A stretch of 64,000 bases of DNA from Gammaproteobacteria bacterium (lineage in GTDB: Bacteria > Pseudomonadota > Gammaproteobacteria > Burkholderiales > Burkholderiaceae_C): assembly GCA_018820395.1 (NCBI GenBank), contig JAHJOG010000263.1:1-64000 (forward strand). The letters are read 5' to 3'. Of the stretch, positions 30,432 through 39,973 are shown piece by piece; the first letter of the stretch is position 1; the number at the start of each line of letters is the position of its first letter. The notes beneath the pieces were generated by a model. It searched no databases. It was not told the origin of the DNA and saw only the letters and a list, made by a program, of their open reading frames with translations. A program made the translations under genes and the position numbers.

Positions 30432-31400
30432 TCAGTCGCGAGCCGGCGGGTCGGGCACGTAGCCCGGTTGAGGCGTCTTGGGAAACGGCCGCGGGCGGGT
30501 CGGTCGTTCGTCGCGCCCCGGAATGACGCCCTGCGCGATCAGGTTGGCGACGCTGTCGTAGCGCAACGCGATCACTTCGTCTGGCGCGCTCGACGCGCGC
30601 ACGAAGCTGGTGTGGTTGATGACAGAGGTTTCACGCTCTCCGTGGCCGGTGCCGAGCTTGTCGTCGCCCGACGGCGGGCGCTCGCGCCTCGCGATCGACG
30701 ACTTTGCCGCGGCGCCGTCGGCGGCCCGGCCGACGCTGGCGCGCGACTCTGATTCCATCGGCGACGCCGGCGCTGCCGATGTGGCCGGCGAAGGCTGCAA
30801 GGGCCGCTCGGCATACTGCGACGGCGCACCCTCTGGCGCCCGCGACACCGGCGCAGAAACATCGGCCGGCGGCGCCGGGCGCGGTTCGGGTCGGCGCTCG
30901 CGAAACACGGCCACGCCGATGACACCCACATCCCTGGGTCGGCCGGTCACTGCGGCATACGACTGAGACTGCGGGGTGAACTCGAATGCAGCGATCTCGC
31001 GGTCGCTTTTGCGCCAGCCGTCGATCTGGCCGACTTCGAGCGGGCCCAGGACGTAGCCGTTCTGCCCCGTGCCGGCAGTCTGGCCGGTCAACACATTGAC
31101 CCCGTCGACCGACATGACCACCAGCACGCGCTCCCGGCGCAGGTTGCGCAGCACCACGCCGTAGCGTGCACCCGGGCGACCGGCCACGTACCACTGTCCA
31201 TCGGCGCTGTAGACGGGCAGCATCTCGCCGCTGTCGCGGTCCTGGACTTCGAGCTGCAGCCAACGGCCGCCGGCCCGCGTGCGCGGCCAGGCAGGCAGGG
31301 TGCAGGCGGCGAGCAGGCCTGCCGAAAGGCCGAGCAGGAGCCGACGCTTCAGGCGATGCGGCGTGGCGGGTTCGAGATCGTGAACGGGTGAAGTGATCAT
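30432..31400 (-). CDS. Hypothetical lipoprotein
   Basis: RLLLGLSAGLLAAC lipobox-like signal; GGRWLQLEVQDRDSGEMLPVYSADGQWYVAGRPGARYGVVLRN. Confidence 0.7.
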   Translation of the reverse strand: MITSPVHDLEPATPHRLKRRLLLGLSAGLLAACTLPAWPRTRAGGRWLQLEVQDRDSGEMLPVYSADGQWYVAGRPGARYGVVLRNLRRERVLVVMSVDGVNVLTGQTAGTGQNGYVLGPLEVGQIDGWRKSDREIAAFEFTPQSQSYAAVTGRPRDVGVIGVAVFRERRPEPRPAPPADVSAPVSRAPEGAPSQYAERPLQPSPATSAAPASPMESESRASVGRAADGAAAKSSIARRERPPSGDDKLGTGHGERETSVINHTSFVRASSAPDEVIALRYDSVANLIAQGVIPGRDERPTRPRPFPKTPQPGYVPDPPARD

Positions 31401-31487
31401 GACGTTGTCCAGAAGCCGGTCAAAGTGGACCGTGCTTCCTTGTACGAAGGGCGAGCCCGAACGGGGTTAATCGGTACTCGAAATTTC

Positions 31488-31503
31488 TGGCACGCCCTTT
31501 GCA
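31488..31503 (+). promoter_or_regulatory. Sigma-54 (-24/-12) promoter for the atzF operon
   Basis: TGGCACG-CCCT-TTGCA: full match to TGGCACG-N4-TTGCW; GG and GC separated by 10 nt; 27 nt before the TTG start, 33 nt before the ATG. Confidence 0.82.
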
Positions 31504-31530
31504 TCTCATCTTGTACACAAGACAGGATGC

Positions 31531-33240
31531 TTGACGATGGTGCATGACAACCGCCCGCCCGACGGATTGGCGACAGAGGCTTGGATCGAAAGGTTCGCGC
31601 AGCCGCTCGTCGGCGCGGCCACGGGCCCGTTGAAAGGCCTCGTGTTTGCGGTCAAGGACAACATCGACGTGGCCGGCGTGGCGACCACCGCGGGCTGCGC
31701 AGCCTTCGCACGCACGCCGGCCCGCCATTCGTTCGTGGTGCAGCGGCTGCTCGATGCCGGTGCGAGCCTGCTGGGCAAGACCAACCTCGACCAGTTCGCC
31801 TGCGGCCTGAACGGCACGCGTTCGCCCTACGGCGCGGTGCCCAACAGCTTCGACGCGCGCTACGTCTCGGGCGGGTCCAGCTCGGGGTCGGCCTATGCGG
31901 TGGCGACGGGGCAGGTCGACTTCGCGCTCGGCACCGACACGGCCGGCTCGGGCCGCGTTCCAGCCGGGCTCAACAACATCGTCGGCATCAAGCCATCGCG
32001 CGGCTTGCTCAGCGCACGCGGCGTGGTGCCGGCGGCGCAGAGCATCGATTGCGTGTCGATCTTCGCGCCGACGGTGGCGCTGGCCGTGCAGGTGCTGGTG
32101 GCGGCGCTCGGCCCCGATCCGGCCGACCCCTATTCGCGCGCGCTCGAGCTCGACCCGACGCCATTGCCGGCGGGGTTTCGCTTCGGCTTGCCCGCCGAGC
32201 CCCGGTTCTTCGGCGACCGGCTGGCGCAGGTGGAATTCGAACGCGCCATCGTGCAGATGGAAGCGCTGGGCGGCGTGGCCGTGAAGATCGACTACACGCC
32301 GCTGGCCCAGGCCGCGTCGCTGCTCTACGACAGCGCGCTGGTCGCCGAGCGCTATGCGGCGGTGCGCGAGTTCTTCGACGCGAACGAAGCCGAAGTCATC
32401 GAGCCGGTGCGCAGCATCCTTGCGCAGGGCCGCGCTTACAGCGCTGCCGATTTCGTCGATGCTCGCACGCGCCTCCAGGCGCTGGCCGGCCAGGCCGACG
32501 CGCTCTGGAGCGACATCGACGTGCTGGTGGTGCCGACGGCGCCCACGCATTGCACGATCGAGGCGATGCAGGCCGAGCCGGTGGTGCGCAACCGCGAGCT
32601 CGGGGAATACACCAACTTCGTCAACCTGCTCGACTACGCCGCGATCTCGGTGCCCAGCAGCTTGCGGCCCGACGGGCTGCCTTTCGGCATCACGCTCATC
32701 GGCCGCTGCGGCAGCGATCTCCGGTTGGCCGAACTCGGCCAGCGCTATCACCACCGCACCGGGCTGGGTGTCGGCGCGACGGGCGCGCCCTTGCCGCCGC
32801 CCGCGCCGCTGCCGGGCATTCAGGTCGCCGCCACGCATGCCACCGTCCAGGTGGCCGTCGTCGGCGCTCACCTGTCGGGTATGCCGCTCAACAGCCAGCT
32901 CACCGAGCGCGGCGCGCGTCTCGTCGAAGCGACGCGCACCGCGCCCCTCTACCGTCTCTACGCTCTGCCCGGCACCGTGCCGCCCAAGCCCGGGCTGATC
33001 CGCGTCGGCGCGGGCGAAGGCGCGGCCGTCGAACTCGAAGTGTGGGAGATGCCGATGGCGGCCTACGGCAGCTTCGTGACGCTCATCCCCGCTCCCCTCG
33101 GCATCGGCAGCCTGAGCCTGGCCGACGGCCGCAGCGTGCAGGGCTTCGTGTGCGAACCCTGGGCGCTGGCCGGGGCCGAGGACATCACTCACCTCGGCGG
33201 CTGGCGGGCCTACATGGCTTTTCGCACGGCGGCTGCCTGA
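31531..33240 (+). CDS. atzF: Allophanate hydrolase
   Basis: TTG start (ATG at 31537 possible). Amidase-signature FAVKDNIDVAG, GGSSSGSAYAVATG, GTDTAGSGRVPAG, plus C-terminal allophanate hydrolase domain (QLTERGARLVEATRTAPLYRLYALPGTVPPKPGLIRV). Confidence 0.9.
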   Translation: MTMVHDNRPPDGLATEAWIERFAQPLVGAATGPLKGLVFAVKDNIDVAGVATTAGCAAFARTPARHSFVVQRLLDAGASLLGKTNLDQFACGLNGTRSPYGAVPNSFDARYVSGGSSSGSAYAVATGQVDFALGTDTAGSGRVPAGLNNIVGIKPSRGLLSARGVVPAAQSIDCVSIFAPTVALAVQVLVAALGPDPADPYSRALELDPTPLPAGFRFGLPAEPRFFGDRLAQVEFERAIVQMEALGGVAVKIDYTPLAQAASLLYDSALVAERYAAVREFFDANEAEVIEPVRSILAQGRAYSAADFVDARTRLQALAGQADALWSDIDVLVVPTAPTHCTIEAMQAEPVVRNRELGEYTNFVNLLDYAAISVPSSLRPDGLPFGITLIGRCGSDLRLAELGQRYHHRTGLGVGATGAPLPPPAPLPGIQVAATHATVQVAVVGAHLSGMPLNSQLTERGARLVEATRTAPLYRLYALPGTVPPKPGLIRVGAGEGAAVELEVWEMPMAAYGSFVTLIPAPLGIGSLSLADGRSVQGFVCEPWALAGAEDITHLGGWRAYMAFRTAAA

Positions 33241-33350
33241 GCGCCGCATCGCGGCAAACGAAGCACCGGCTCACCTCCAGCACCGGCCCTCCGCAACACC
33301 CGCACCACCCGACGCATTCCTTTCCACCCATCCACTTCCAGGAGCCCTTC

Positions 33351-34364
33351 ATGCCACCGATTCCACGCAAGACCCCGGACCTCGGCTCGCGATCGCGCCG
33401 CACCCTGCTGCAGGTGGGCGCGGCCGGCCTGGCCGCCATGGCCGCGCCAGCCGTGGTGCGGGCACAGGCGGGCCCGAAGATCCGCATCGGCTACTGGCCC
33501 ATCGCGGCCGGCCTGCCTTTCTATGCGGCGGTCGAACAGGGCTACTTCAAGAACGCGGGCCTGGATGTCGAAGTGCTTCGCTTCGCCGGCGCCCAGCAGA
33601 TCATGGAAGCCATGCTGTCCGAGCGCTGCGACGGCAGCGCCAACGGCACCGGCTCGGCCAACATCGCCATCGGCGAGATCGCCGCGCCGGGCAGCTTCAA
33701 GATCTTCTGCTCCAACCCGAGCAACGTGAAGAACGTGCTCGACGAAGTGCTGGTGCCGACGGCGAGCACCGCCAAGACCATGGCCGATCTCAAGGGCAAG
33801 CGCGTTGCGTCCGGCCCCGGCATCCAGAACGTCACACTCGCCAAGACCGTGCTGGAGCGCGGCGGCGCCACCGGCGCCACGGTGATCGAGTTGCCCATCG
33901 GCCAGCACGTCGCGGCGCTCGCTGCCGGCCAGGTCGACGGCTGCTACACGCTCGAACCCACCGGCACCATCGGCCGGCTCAACGAAAGCACCCGCGTGCT
34001 CGAGGCCGGCGTGATCGCCAAGTACGTGCTCGGCGACCCGATGGCTCCGTGGTTCGGCGGATCGGCGTCGCTCACCGGCGCGTTCATCAAGCAGAACCCC
34101 GAGGTCTCGAAGAAGTTCATCGCGGCCTACGGGCAGGGCGTCGCCTATGTCCGCAGCAAGCCGGCGGAAGCGCGGCAGTACCTGAAGGGCTACACCGCCA
34201 TCGAGGGCAAGCTCACCGGCGAAGTGCCGCTGGCCGCCTACACCATGTACAACGAGTTCACGCCGGCCGACGTGGCGCACTTCCAGAAGTTCTTCGACCT
34301 GTTCTCGGACAAGGGCATCTTCACGTCGCGCCTGATGGTCGACTCGATGCTCTACAAGGGATGA
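33351..34364 (+). CDS. ABC transporter substrate-binding protein (NMT1/SsuA-like)
   Basis: Signal RRTLLQVGAAGLAAMAAPAVVRAQ; KIRIGYWPIAAGLPFYAAVEQGYFKNAGLDVEVLRF. Confidence 0.9.
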   Translation: MPPIPRKTPDLGSRSRRTLLQVGAAGLAAMAAPAVVRAQAGPKIRIGYWPIAAGLPFYAAVEQGYFKNAGLDVEVLRFAGAQQIMEAMLSERCDGSANGTGSANIAIGEIAAPGSFKIFCSNPSNVKNVLDEVLVPTASTAKTMADLKGKRVASGPGIQNVTLAKTVLERGGATGATVIELPIGQHVAALAAGQVDGCYTLEPTGTIGRLNESTRVLEAGVIAKYVLGDPMAPWFGGSASLTGAFIKQNPEVSKKFIAAYGQGVAYVRSKPAEARQYLKGYTAIEGKLTGEVPLAAYTMYNEFTPADVAHFQKFFDLFSDKGIFTSRLMVDSMLYKG

Positions 34365-34368
34365 GGCC

Positions 34369-35199
34369 ATGAGCGCACCGGCCCATCCCGCGACCCGTCC
34401 CTGGTCGCCCCCTGCCGGCGGTGCGGCCAGCGCGCCGCCCCGTCCTTCGCCCTGGCTCAAGGCGCTGCCCTTCATCGGTCCGGTGGTGCTCTTCATCGTG
34501 TGGGACCTGGCCGTGCGGCTCGGCTTCATCAAGGCGATCCTGCTGCCGATGCCTGCCGACACCGTTGCCACGTTGATCACCGGCTTGGCCGGCGGCCCGC
34601 TGCTGGTGGATTTCGCGGTCACGGTGTGGCGCACGTTGCAGGCTTTCCTGGTGGCGGCCATCGTGGGCGTGCCTCTGGGCGTGCTGCTCGGCAGCAACGA
34701 GAAGGCCTATCGCAGCGTCGAATTCCTGATCGACTTCTTTCGCTCGACGCCGTCGTCCGCGCTGATCCCGCTGTTCCTCATGATCTTCGGCGTGTCCGAC
34801 GTGAACAAGGTCGCCATCGCGGCCTTCGGTGCCTTGCTGATCGTGGTGTTCAACAGCGCCTATGGGGTGATGAACGCGCGCAAGCAGCGCGTCATGGCCG
34901 CCAAGGTGATGGGCGCCTCGCGCTGGCAGATCTTCAAGGACGTGCTGCTGTGGGAAAGCCTGCAGCCGAGCTTCGTCGGGCTGCGTTCGGCGGTGTCGAT
35001 GGCGCTGGTGATCGTGATCGTGGCGGAGATGTTCATCGGCTCGGACAGCGGGCTGGGCCACCGCATCATCAACTCGCAGCAGGTCATGAACGTGCGTGAC
35101 ATGTACGCCTCGATCCTTGCGGCCGGCGCACTGGGCTATCTGCTGAACATCCTGTTTCTGGTCGCCGAGCGCCGCATCGTCCACTGGAGCGGCCGATGA
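34369..35199 (+). CDS. ABC transporter permease (SsuC/TauC-like)
   Basis: RTLQAFLVAAIVGVPLGVLLGSN...VMGASRWQIFKDVLLWESLQPSFVGLRSAVSMALVIVIVAEMF. Confidence 0.9.
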   Translation: MSAPAHPATRPWSPPAGGAASAPPRPSPWLKALPFIGPVVLFIVWDLAVRLGFIKAILLPMPADTVATLITGLAGGPLLVDFAVTVWRTLQAFLVAAIVGVPLGVLLGSNEKAYRSVEFLIDFFRSTPSSALIPLFLMIFGVSDVNKVAIAAFGALLIVVFNSAYGVMNARKQRVMAAKVMGASRWQIFKDVLLWESLQPSFVGLRSAVSMALVIVIVAEMFIGSDSGLGHRIINSQQVMNVRDMYASILAAGALGYLLNILFLVAERRIVHWSGR

Positions 35200-36029
35200 G
35201 AGCCCCGACCGACGTCGTTGTCGCAGGCCCCGTGTTCGCGGACGTCCCGCGCCCCGCTTTTCGGCCCGGCCCGGCCGGCACGCACATCACCATCCGCGGG
35301 CTTACGAAGTACTTCGCGGGCTGGCCGCTGTACGAGCACTTCGACCTGGACATTCCCAAGCACAAGATCGTGTCGGTGTTCGGGCCCAACGGGTGCGGCA
35401 AGTCGACGCTGATCAACATGATCGCCGGCCTGATCCCCATCGATTCGGGCGAGATCCTGTTCGACGGCAAGTCGCTGGCAGACACCAAGATCGGCTACGT
35501 GTTCCAGAACTACCGCGAGGCGATGTTCCCGTGGATGCGCACCATCGACAACATCGCGTACCCGCTCAAGCTCGAAGGCCGTTCCAAGGCAGAAGTCGAC
35601 CGGCGCATGGCCGAACTGGTGGCGTCCTTCGACGTGAAGTTCGACCTGCACCGCTATCCGTACGAGCTCTCGGGCGGCCAACAGCAGACTGCGTCGATCA
35701 TGCGGGCGCTCGCGCCCAACCCCGAAGTGCTGTTCCTCGACGAGCCCTTTTCCGCGCTCGACTTCGAGATGACGCTCTTCATCCGCGAAAAGCTGCAGGA
35801 AGTGTTCATGCAGACCGGCACCACCATGCTGCTGGTCTCGCACGACCTGGAGGAGGCGGTGTATCTCGCCGACCAGGTGCTGTTGCTGACCAAGCGACCT
35901 ACCGGCGTGGCCGAGATCCTCGACTACGCCGACGCCCGCCCGCGCACGCTCGAGACGCTCAGTGCGCCGAGCTTCATCGCAACGAAAAAGCGCAGCCTGG
36001 AGATCTTCCAGCGCGAGGTTCGCCGCTGA
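35196..36029 (+). CDS. ABC transporter ATP-binding protein (SsuB/TauB-like)
   Basis: FGPNGCGKSTLINMIAG Walker A; ELSGGQQQTASIMRAL; VLFLDEPFSALDF. Confidence 0.93.
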   Translation: MRAPTDVVVAGPVFADVPRPAFRPGPAGTHITIRGLTKYFAGWPLYEHFDLDIPKHKIVSVFGPNGCGKSTLINMIAGLIPIDSGEILFDGKSLADTKIGYVFQNYREAMFPWMRTIDNIAYPLKLEGRSKAEVDRRMAELVASFDVKFDLHRYPYELSGGQQQTASIMRALAPNPEVLFLDEPFSALDFEMTLFIREKLQEVFMQTGTTMLLVSHDLEEAVYLADQVLLLTKRPTGVAEILDYADARPRTLETLSAPSFIATKKRSLEIFQREVRR

Positions 36030-36047
36030 GTCGGCGAGGAGCAAGGC

Positions 36048-36254
36048 ATGACGCCCGCACAGATCGAAACCTACGTCGACGCTGCCGCTGCCGCGCTCGA
36101 CCTCCGGCTGCGGCCGGAGCATCGCGCCGGCGTGCTCGGCTACTTCGCCATCGCCGCCGGAATGGCCGCCGTGGTGGACGCCGTTGCGCTCGATGCGCAC
36201 GACGAATCCGCGCTCTGCTTCACGCCTGTCGCGCCGCCGGAGTCCGGCGCATGA
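36048..36254 (+). CDS. atzG: AtzG-like small subunit (DUF4089-type), partner of AtzE
   Basis: 68 aa MTPAQIETYVDAAAAALDLRLRPEHRAGVLGYFAIAAGMAAVVDA...; overlaps the amidase start (ATGA). Confidence 0.78.
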   Translation: MTPAQIETYVDAAAAALDLRLRPEHRAGVLGYFAIAAGMAAVVDAVALDAHDESALCFTPVAPPESGA

Positions 36255-37681
36255 CGCCCGACGCATGGCTCGGCCAGGACGGTGCGGCCATCGCCGAGGC
36301 CGTGCGCAGCGGCGGCGTCGGCGCCGTCGAGCTGACGCAAGCCTGCCTCGGCCGCATCGACGCGACCAACGCGCGCGTGAATGCCTTCACCGCCGTCGTG
36401 CGCGAACGCGCGCTGCGGCGCGCGGCGCAGATCGACGCCTCGCTCGCTTCCGACGCGGGTGCACGCACGCGCGAGCTGCCACTGCTCGGCGTGCCCTTCG
36501 CGGTCAAGAACCTGTTCGACATCGCGGGCCTCACCACGCTGGCCGGCTCGAAGATCGAGCGCGACAGCACGCCCGCGCGCGCCGATGCCGAGCTGGTGCG
36601 ACGCCTCGAGCGCGCGGGCGCCGTGCTGGTCGGCGCGCTGAACATGGACGAGTACGCCTACGGCTTCACCACCGAGAACAGCCATGTCGGCCCGGTGCGC
36701 AACCCGCACGACCTGTCGCGCATCGCCGGCGGCTCGTCCGGCGGCTCGGGTGCAGCGGTGGCGGCGGGGCAGGTGCCGCTCACGCTCGGCTCCGACACCA
36801 ACGGCTCGATCCGCGTGCCCGCGTCGCTGTGCGGCGTGTTCGGGCTCAAGCCGACCTTCGGGCGGCTGCCGCGCACCGGCAGCTATCCGTTCGTCTCCAG
36901 CCTCGACCACCTCGGCCCGTTCGCGCGTTCGGCACGCGACCTGGCGCTGGCCTACGACGCGATGCAGGGTCCGGAAAGCCTGCACGGTGCGCACGACCCC
37001 GGCTGCGCACAGCGGCCCGTGGAGCCGGTGATGCCGGCCCTGGAGCGCAGCACGCTCGGCCTGCGCATCGGCGTGTTGGGCGGCTATTTTCGGCACCATG
37101 CGCAATCCGAGGCGCTGAATGCCGTCGACGCCGTGGCCGAAGCGCTGGGCGCGAGCCAGACGGTCGAACTGCCGATGGTCGACGCCGGTCGCGCGGCGGC
37201 TTTCCTCATCACCAATTCGGAAGGCGCAGCGCTGCATCTCGCCGAACTGCGCAGCCGGCCGCAGGACTTCGAGCCGCTGTCGCGCGACCGCTTCCTGGCC
37301 GGCACGCTGCTGCCGGCCGCGTGGGTGGCGCGCGCGCAGCGTGTGCGCCGCCGCTATGCCGAGGAAGTCGCCCGCGTGTTCGGCCGCTTCGACGTGCTGC
37401 TGGCGGCCGCCACGCCGTGCGCTGCGACGCCGATCGGGGCGGAGTGGTTCGAGATCAATGGCCACCGCATGCTGGTGCGCCCCAACATGGGTTTGCTGAC
37501 GCAACCCATCTCGTGCATCGGGCTGCCGGTGTGCACCGTGCCGGTCTGGGGCGTGCATGCGCAACTGCCGATCGGCGTGCAGGTCATCGCCGCGCCATGG
37601 CGCGAAGACATTGCGTTGCGCGTGGCGTTCGCCCTCGAGTCGGCCGGCAAGGCGCATGCGCCGGTGGCGACGCTCGGCTGA
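36251..37681 (+). CDS. atzE: AtzE-like amidase (1-carboxybiuret hydrolase candidate)
   Basis: Amidase-signature triad contexts FAVKNLFDIAG, GGSSGGSGAAVAAG, SDTNGSIRVPAS; coupled to atzG and in operon with atzF. Confidence 0.83.
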   Translation: MTPDAWLGQDGAAIAEAVRSGGVGAVELTQACLGRIDATNARVNAFTAVVRERALRRAAQIDASLASDAGARTRELPLLGVPFAVKNLFDIAGLTTLAGSKIERDSTPARADAELVRRLERAGAVLVGALNMDEYAYGFTTENSHVGPVRNPHDLSRIAGGSSGGSGAAVAAGQVPLTLGSDTNGSIRVPASLCGVFGLKPTFGRLPRTGSYPFVSSLDHLGPFARSARDLALAYDAMQGPESLHGAHDPGCAQRPVEPVMPALERSTLGLRIGVLGGYFRHHAQSEALNAVDAVAEALGASQTVELPMVDAGRAAAFLITNSEGAALHLAELRSRPQDFEPLSRDRFLAGTLLPAAWVARAQRVRRRYAEEVARVFGRFDVLLAAATPCAATPIGAEWFEINGHRMLVRPNMGLLTQPISCIGLPVCTVPVWGVHAQLPIGVQVIAAPWREDIALRVAFALESAGKAHAPVATLG

Positions 37682-37691
37682 GCGTGCCGCT

Positions 37692-37707
37692 TGGTACGGT
37701 TTATGCA
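37692..37707 (+). promoter_or_regulatory. Second sigma-54-like promoter, in front of the BMP transporter/hydrolase operon
   Basis: TGGTACG-GTTT-ATGCA: GG and GC separated by exactly 10 nt; 10/12 to consensus; downstream 23 nt closely resemble the atzF leader. Confidence 0.65.
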
Positions 37708-37761
37708 TCCCTTCTTGTATCCAAGATCGATATCCCGAGTCATTCACCCAGGAGCTTGCCC

Positions 37762-38880
37762 ATGACCCAGTTCAACCGCCGCGATTCGATCAAGTCGCTC
37801 GCCGCCATCGCCGCCACCGGCTCGCTCGCCGGCTGGTCGTCGCTCGCCGGCGCGCAGAAGCCGCTCACGGTCGGCGTGATCTACGTCGGCCCGCGCGAGG
37901 ACTACGGCTACAACCAGGCGCACGCGCAGGCGGCGGCCGAACTCAAGAAGATGCCCGGCGTCAAAGTGGTCGAAGAAGAGAACGTGCCGGAAACCGCGGC
38001 CGTGCAAAAGACCATGACCGGCATGATCGAACAGGACGGCGCCAAGCTGCTGTTCCCGACGTCGTTCGGCTACTTCGACCCGCACATCCTGGCCGTCGCA
38101 CCCAAGTACCCGGACGTGCGCTTCTCGCATTGCGGCGGGCTGTGGACCGAAGGCAAGCACCCGAAGAACGTCGGCAGCTTCTTCGGCTACATCGACGAGT
38201 GCCAGTACCTCAACGGTGTGGTGGCCGGCCACATGACCAAGAGCAAGAAGATCGCCTTCGTCGCCGCCAAGCCGATCCCGCAGGTGCTGCGCAACATCAA
38301 TGCGTACACGCTCGGCGCACGCTCTGTGGACCCGTCGATCACCTGCAGCGTGATCTTCACGGGCGACTGGTCGATGGCGGTGAAAGAGGCCGAGGCCACC
38401 AACAGCCTGGCCGACCAGGGCTGCGACGTGTTCACGATGCACGTCGACGGACCCAAGGTGGTGGTCGAGACGGCGGCCAAGCGCGGCAAGATGGTGTGCG
38501 GCTATCACGCGAGCCAGGCCAAGCTGGCGCCCGATGCCTATCTGACCGGAGCCGAATGGAACTGGATCACGGCGTACAAGACCTTCCTCGACGCTGCCCA
38601 GACGGGCAAGCCGCATCCGAACTTCCTGCGTGGCGGGCTCAAGGAGGGCTATGTGAAGACCTCCCCCTACGGCCCCAAGGTGACGGACACCGCCAAGAAG
38701 AACGCCGATGCGGTCAAGGCCAAGATGATGAGCGCCTCGGGCATGGACATCTTCACCGGCGGCCTGAAGGACAACAAGGGCACGGTGGTGGTCGCGGCCG
38801 GCAAGTCGCTGAAGCAGACCGACCTCGAACTTGAAAAGATGAACTACCTGGTCGAGGGAGTGATCGGAAGCATCGGCTGA
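37762..38880 (+). CDS. BMP-family ABC transporter substrate-binding protein
   Basis: MTQFNRRDSIKSLAAIAATGSL signal; LTVGVIYVGPREDYGYNQAHAQAAAELKKMPGVKVVEEENVPE. Confidence 0.9.
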   Translation: MTQFNRRDSIKSLAAIAATGSLAGWSSLAGAQKPLTVGVIYVGPREDYGYNQAHAQAAAELKKMPGVKVVEEENVPETAAVQKTMTGMIEQDGAKLLFPTSFGYFDPHILAVAPKYPDVRFSHCGGLWTEGKHPKNVGSFFGYIDECQYLNGVVAGHMTKSKKIAFVAAKPIPQVLRNINAYTLGARSVDPSITCSVIFTGDWSMAVKEAEATNSLADQGCDVFTMHVDGPKVVVETAAKRGKMVCGYHASQAKLAPDAYLTGAEWNWITAYKTFLDAAQTGKPHPNFLRGGLKEGYVKTSPYGPKVTDTAKKNADAVKAKMMSASGMDIFTGGLKDNKGTVVVAAGKSLKQTDLELEKMNYLVEGVIGSIG

Positions 38881-38890
38881 TCGCCTTCTC

Positions 38891-39973
38891 ATGCGCAGCA
38901 CGGCCAACGACATCGCACTGCCGGTGTTCGCCATCACGGCGGCGCTGCTGCTGTTCGGCGTGTTCGTGTGGTTTGCCGGGGTGGACCCGGTCGAGATGTG
39001 GGTGGTGCTCTTCAAGGGCGCGTTCGGCAGCTGGTTCTCCTGGCAGAACACGCTGCAGCGGGCGGCGCCGCTGATGCTGACGGCGCTGTGCGTGGCGATC
39101 CCGGCGCGCGCGGGGCTGGTGATCATCGGCGGCGAGGGCGCGCTGGTGCTGGGCGGTCTGGCGTGTGCGGCCTTGCCCTATGCGGTGCCGCTGCCGGCCA
39201 ACTTCGCGGGCACGGTGCTGCTGTGCGCAGCGGGCGCCGTGGCGGGCGGGCTGTGGATCATGCTCGCGGGCTGGCTGCGCCAGTACCGCGGCATCAACGA
39301 AACCATCAGCAGCCTGCTGCTGGCCTACATCGCGATCGGGCTCTTCAAGCACCTGGTCGAAGGCGTATTGCGCGACCCGGCGAGTCTCAACAAGCCGGCC
39401 ACGCGCTCGCTCGATCCTGGCCTGGGCATCGGCGGCATCGGAGGCTCGGACATCCACTGGGGCCTGGCGGTGGGCGTGCTGGCCTGCATCGCGCTGGGGC
39501 TCTGGCTGCGCGCCACGACGTCGGGCTTCTCGGTGCGCGTGGTCGGCGGCAATCCACGCACGGCGCAGATGGTCGGGCTGCCCGCCAACCGGCTGATTCT
39601 GGCGGCCTGCGCGATCGGCGGCGCCTGTGCCGGCACGGCCGGCGCGATCGAGGTAGCGGCGGTGCACACCAACGCCAACGCTTCGCTGATCGCGGGGTAC
39701 GGCTACGCGGGCATTCTGGTCGCCTTCATCGCGCGGCAGAACCCGTTGGCGATCATTCCGGTGGCGATCCTGTTCGGCGGCTTCGGCGCGGCAGGCAGCC
39801 TGCTGCAGCGTCGGCTGGGGCTGCCGGATGCCTCGGTGCTGGTGCTGCAGGGCATGGCTTTCGTGCTGATCCTCGCGAGCGAGGGGTTGCGCATGATCGA
39901 CTGGAGCCGGCTGAAGAACGTGCGCGTGCGGCGCCCCGCCGACGCGGGCTCGCGGGCCGAGGTGGCGCCATGA
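38891..39973 (+). CDS. ABC transporter permease (nucleoside/BMP-type)
   Basis: Polytopic; RAAPLMLTALCVAIPARAGLVIIGGEGALVLGG, RVVGGNPRTAQMVGLPANR. Confidence 0.9.
   Translation: MRSTANDIALPVFAITAALLLFGVFVWFAGVDPVEMWVVLFKGAFGSWFSWQNTLQRAAPLMLTALCVAIPARAGLVIIGGEGALVLGGLACAALPYAVPLPANFAGTVLLCAAGAVAGGLWIMLAGWLRQYRGINETISSLLLAYIAIGLFKHLVEGVLRDPASLNKPATRSLDPGLGIGGIGGSDIHWGLAVGVLACIALGLWLRATTSGFSVRVVGGNPRTAQMVGLPANRLILAACAIGGACAGTAGAIEVAAVHTNANASLIAGYGYAGILVAFIARQNPLAIIPVAILFGGFGAAGSLLQRRLGLPDASVLVLQGMAFVLILASEGLRMIDWSRLKNVRVRRPADAGSRAEVAP

Noticed and set aside
31581-34364. 927-aa plus-strand ORF spanning atzF and the next SBP
   Set aside because: Out-of-frame arginine-rich shadow of atzF fused in frame to the real SBP; trimmed to the SBP start at 33351.
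37534-37550. NtrC-like site TGCACC-GTGCC-GGTCTG inside atzE
   Set aside because: Only one half-site is good and it lies in coding sequence; too weak to call without a position-weight-matrix scan.
36184-38880. 898-aa ORF spanning atzE and the BMP protein
   Set aside because: Same artefact; real start at 37762 with a signal peptide.
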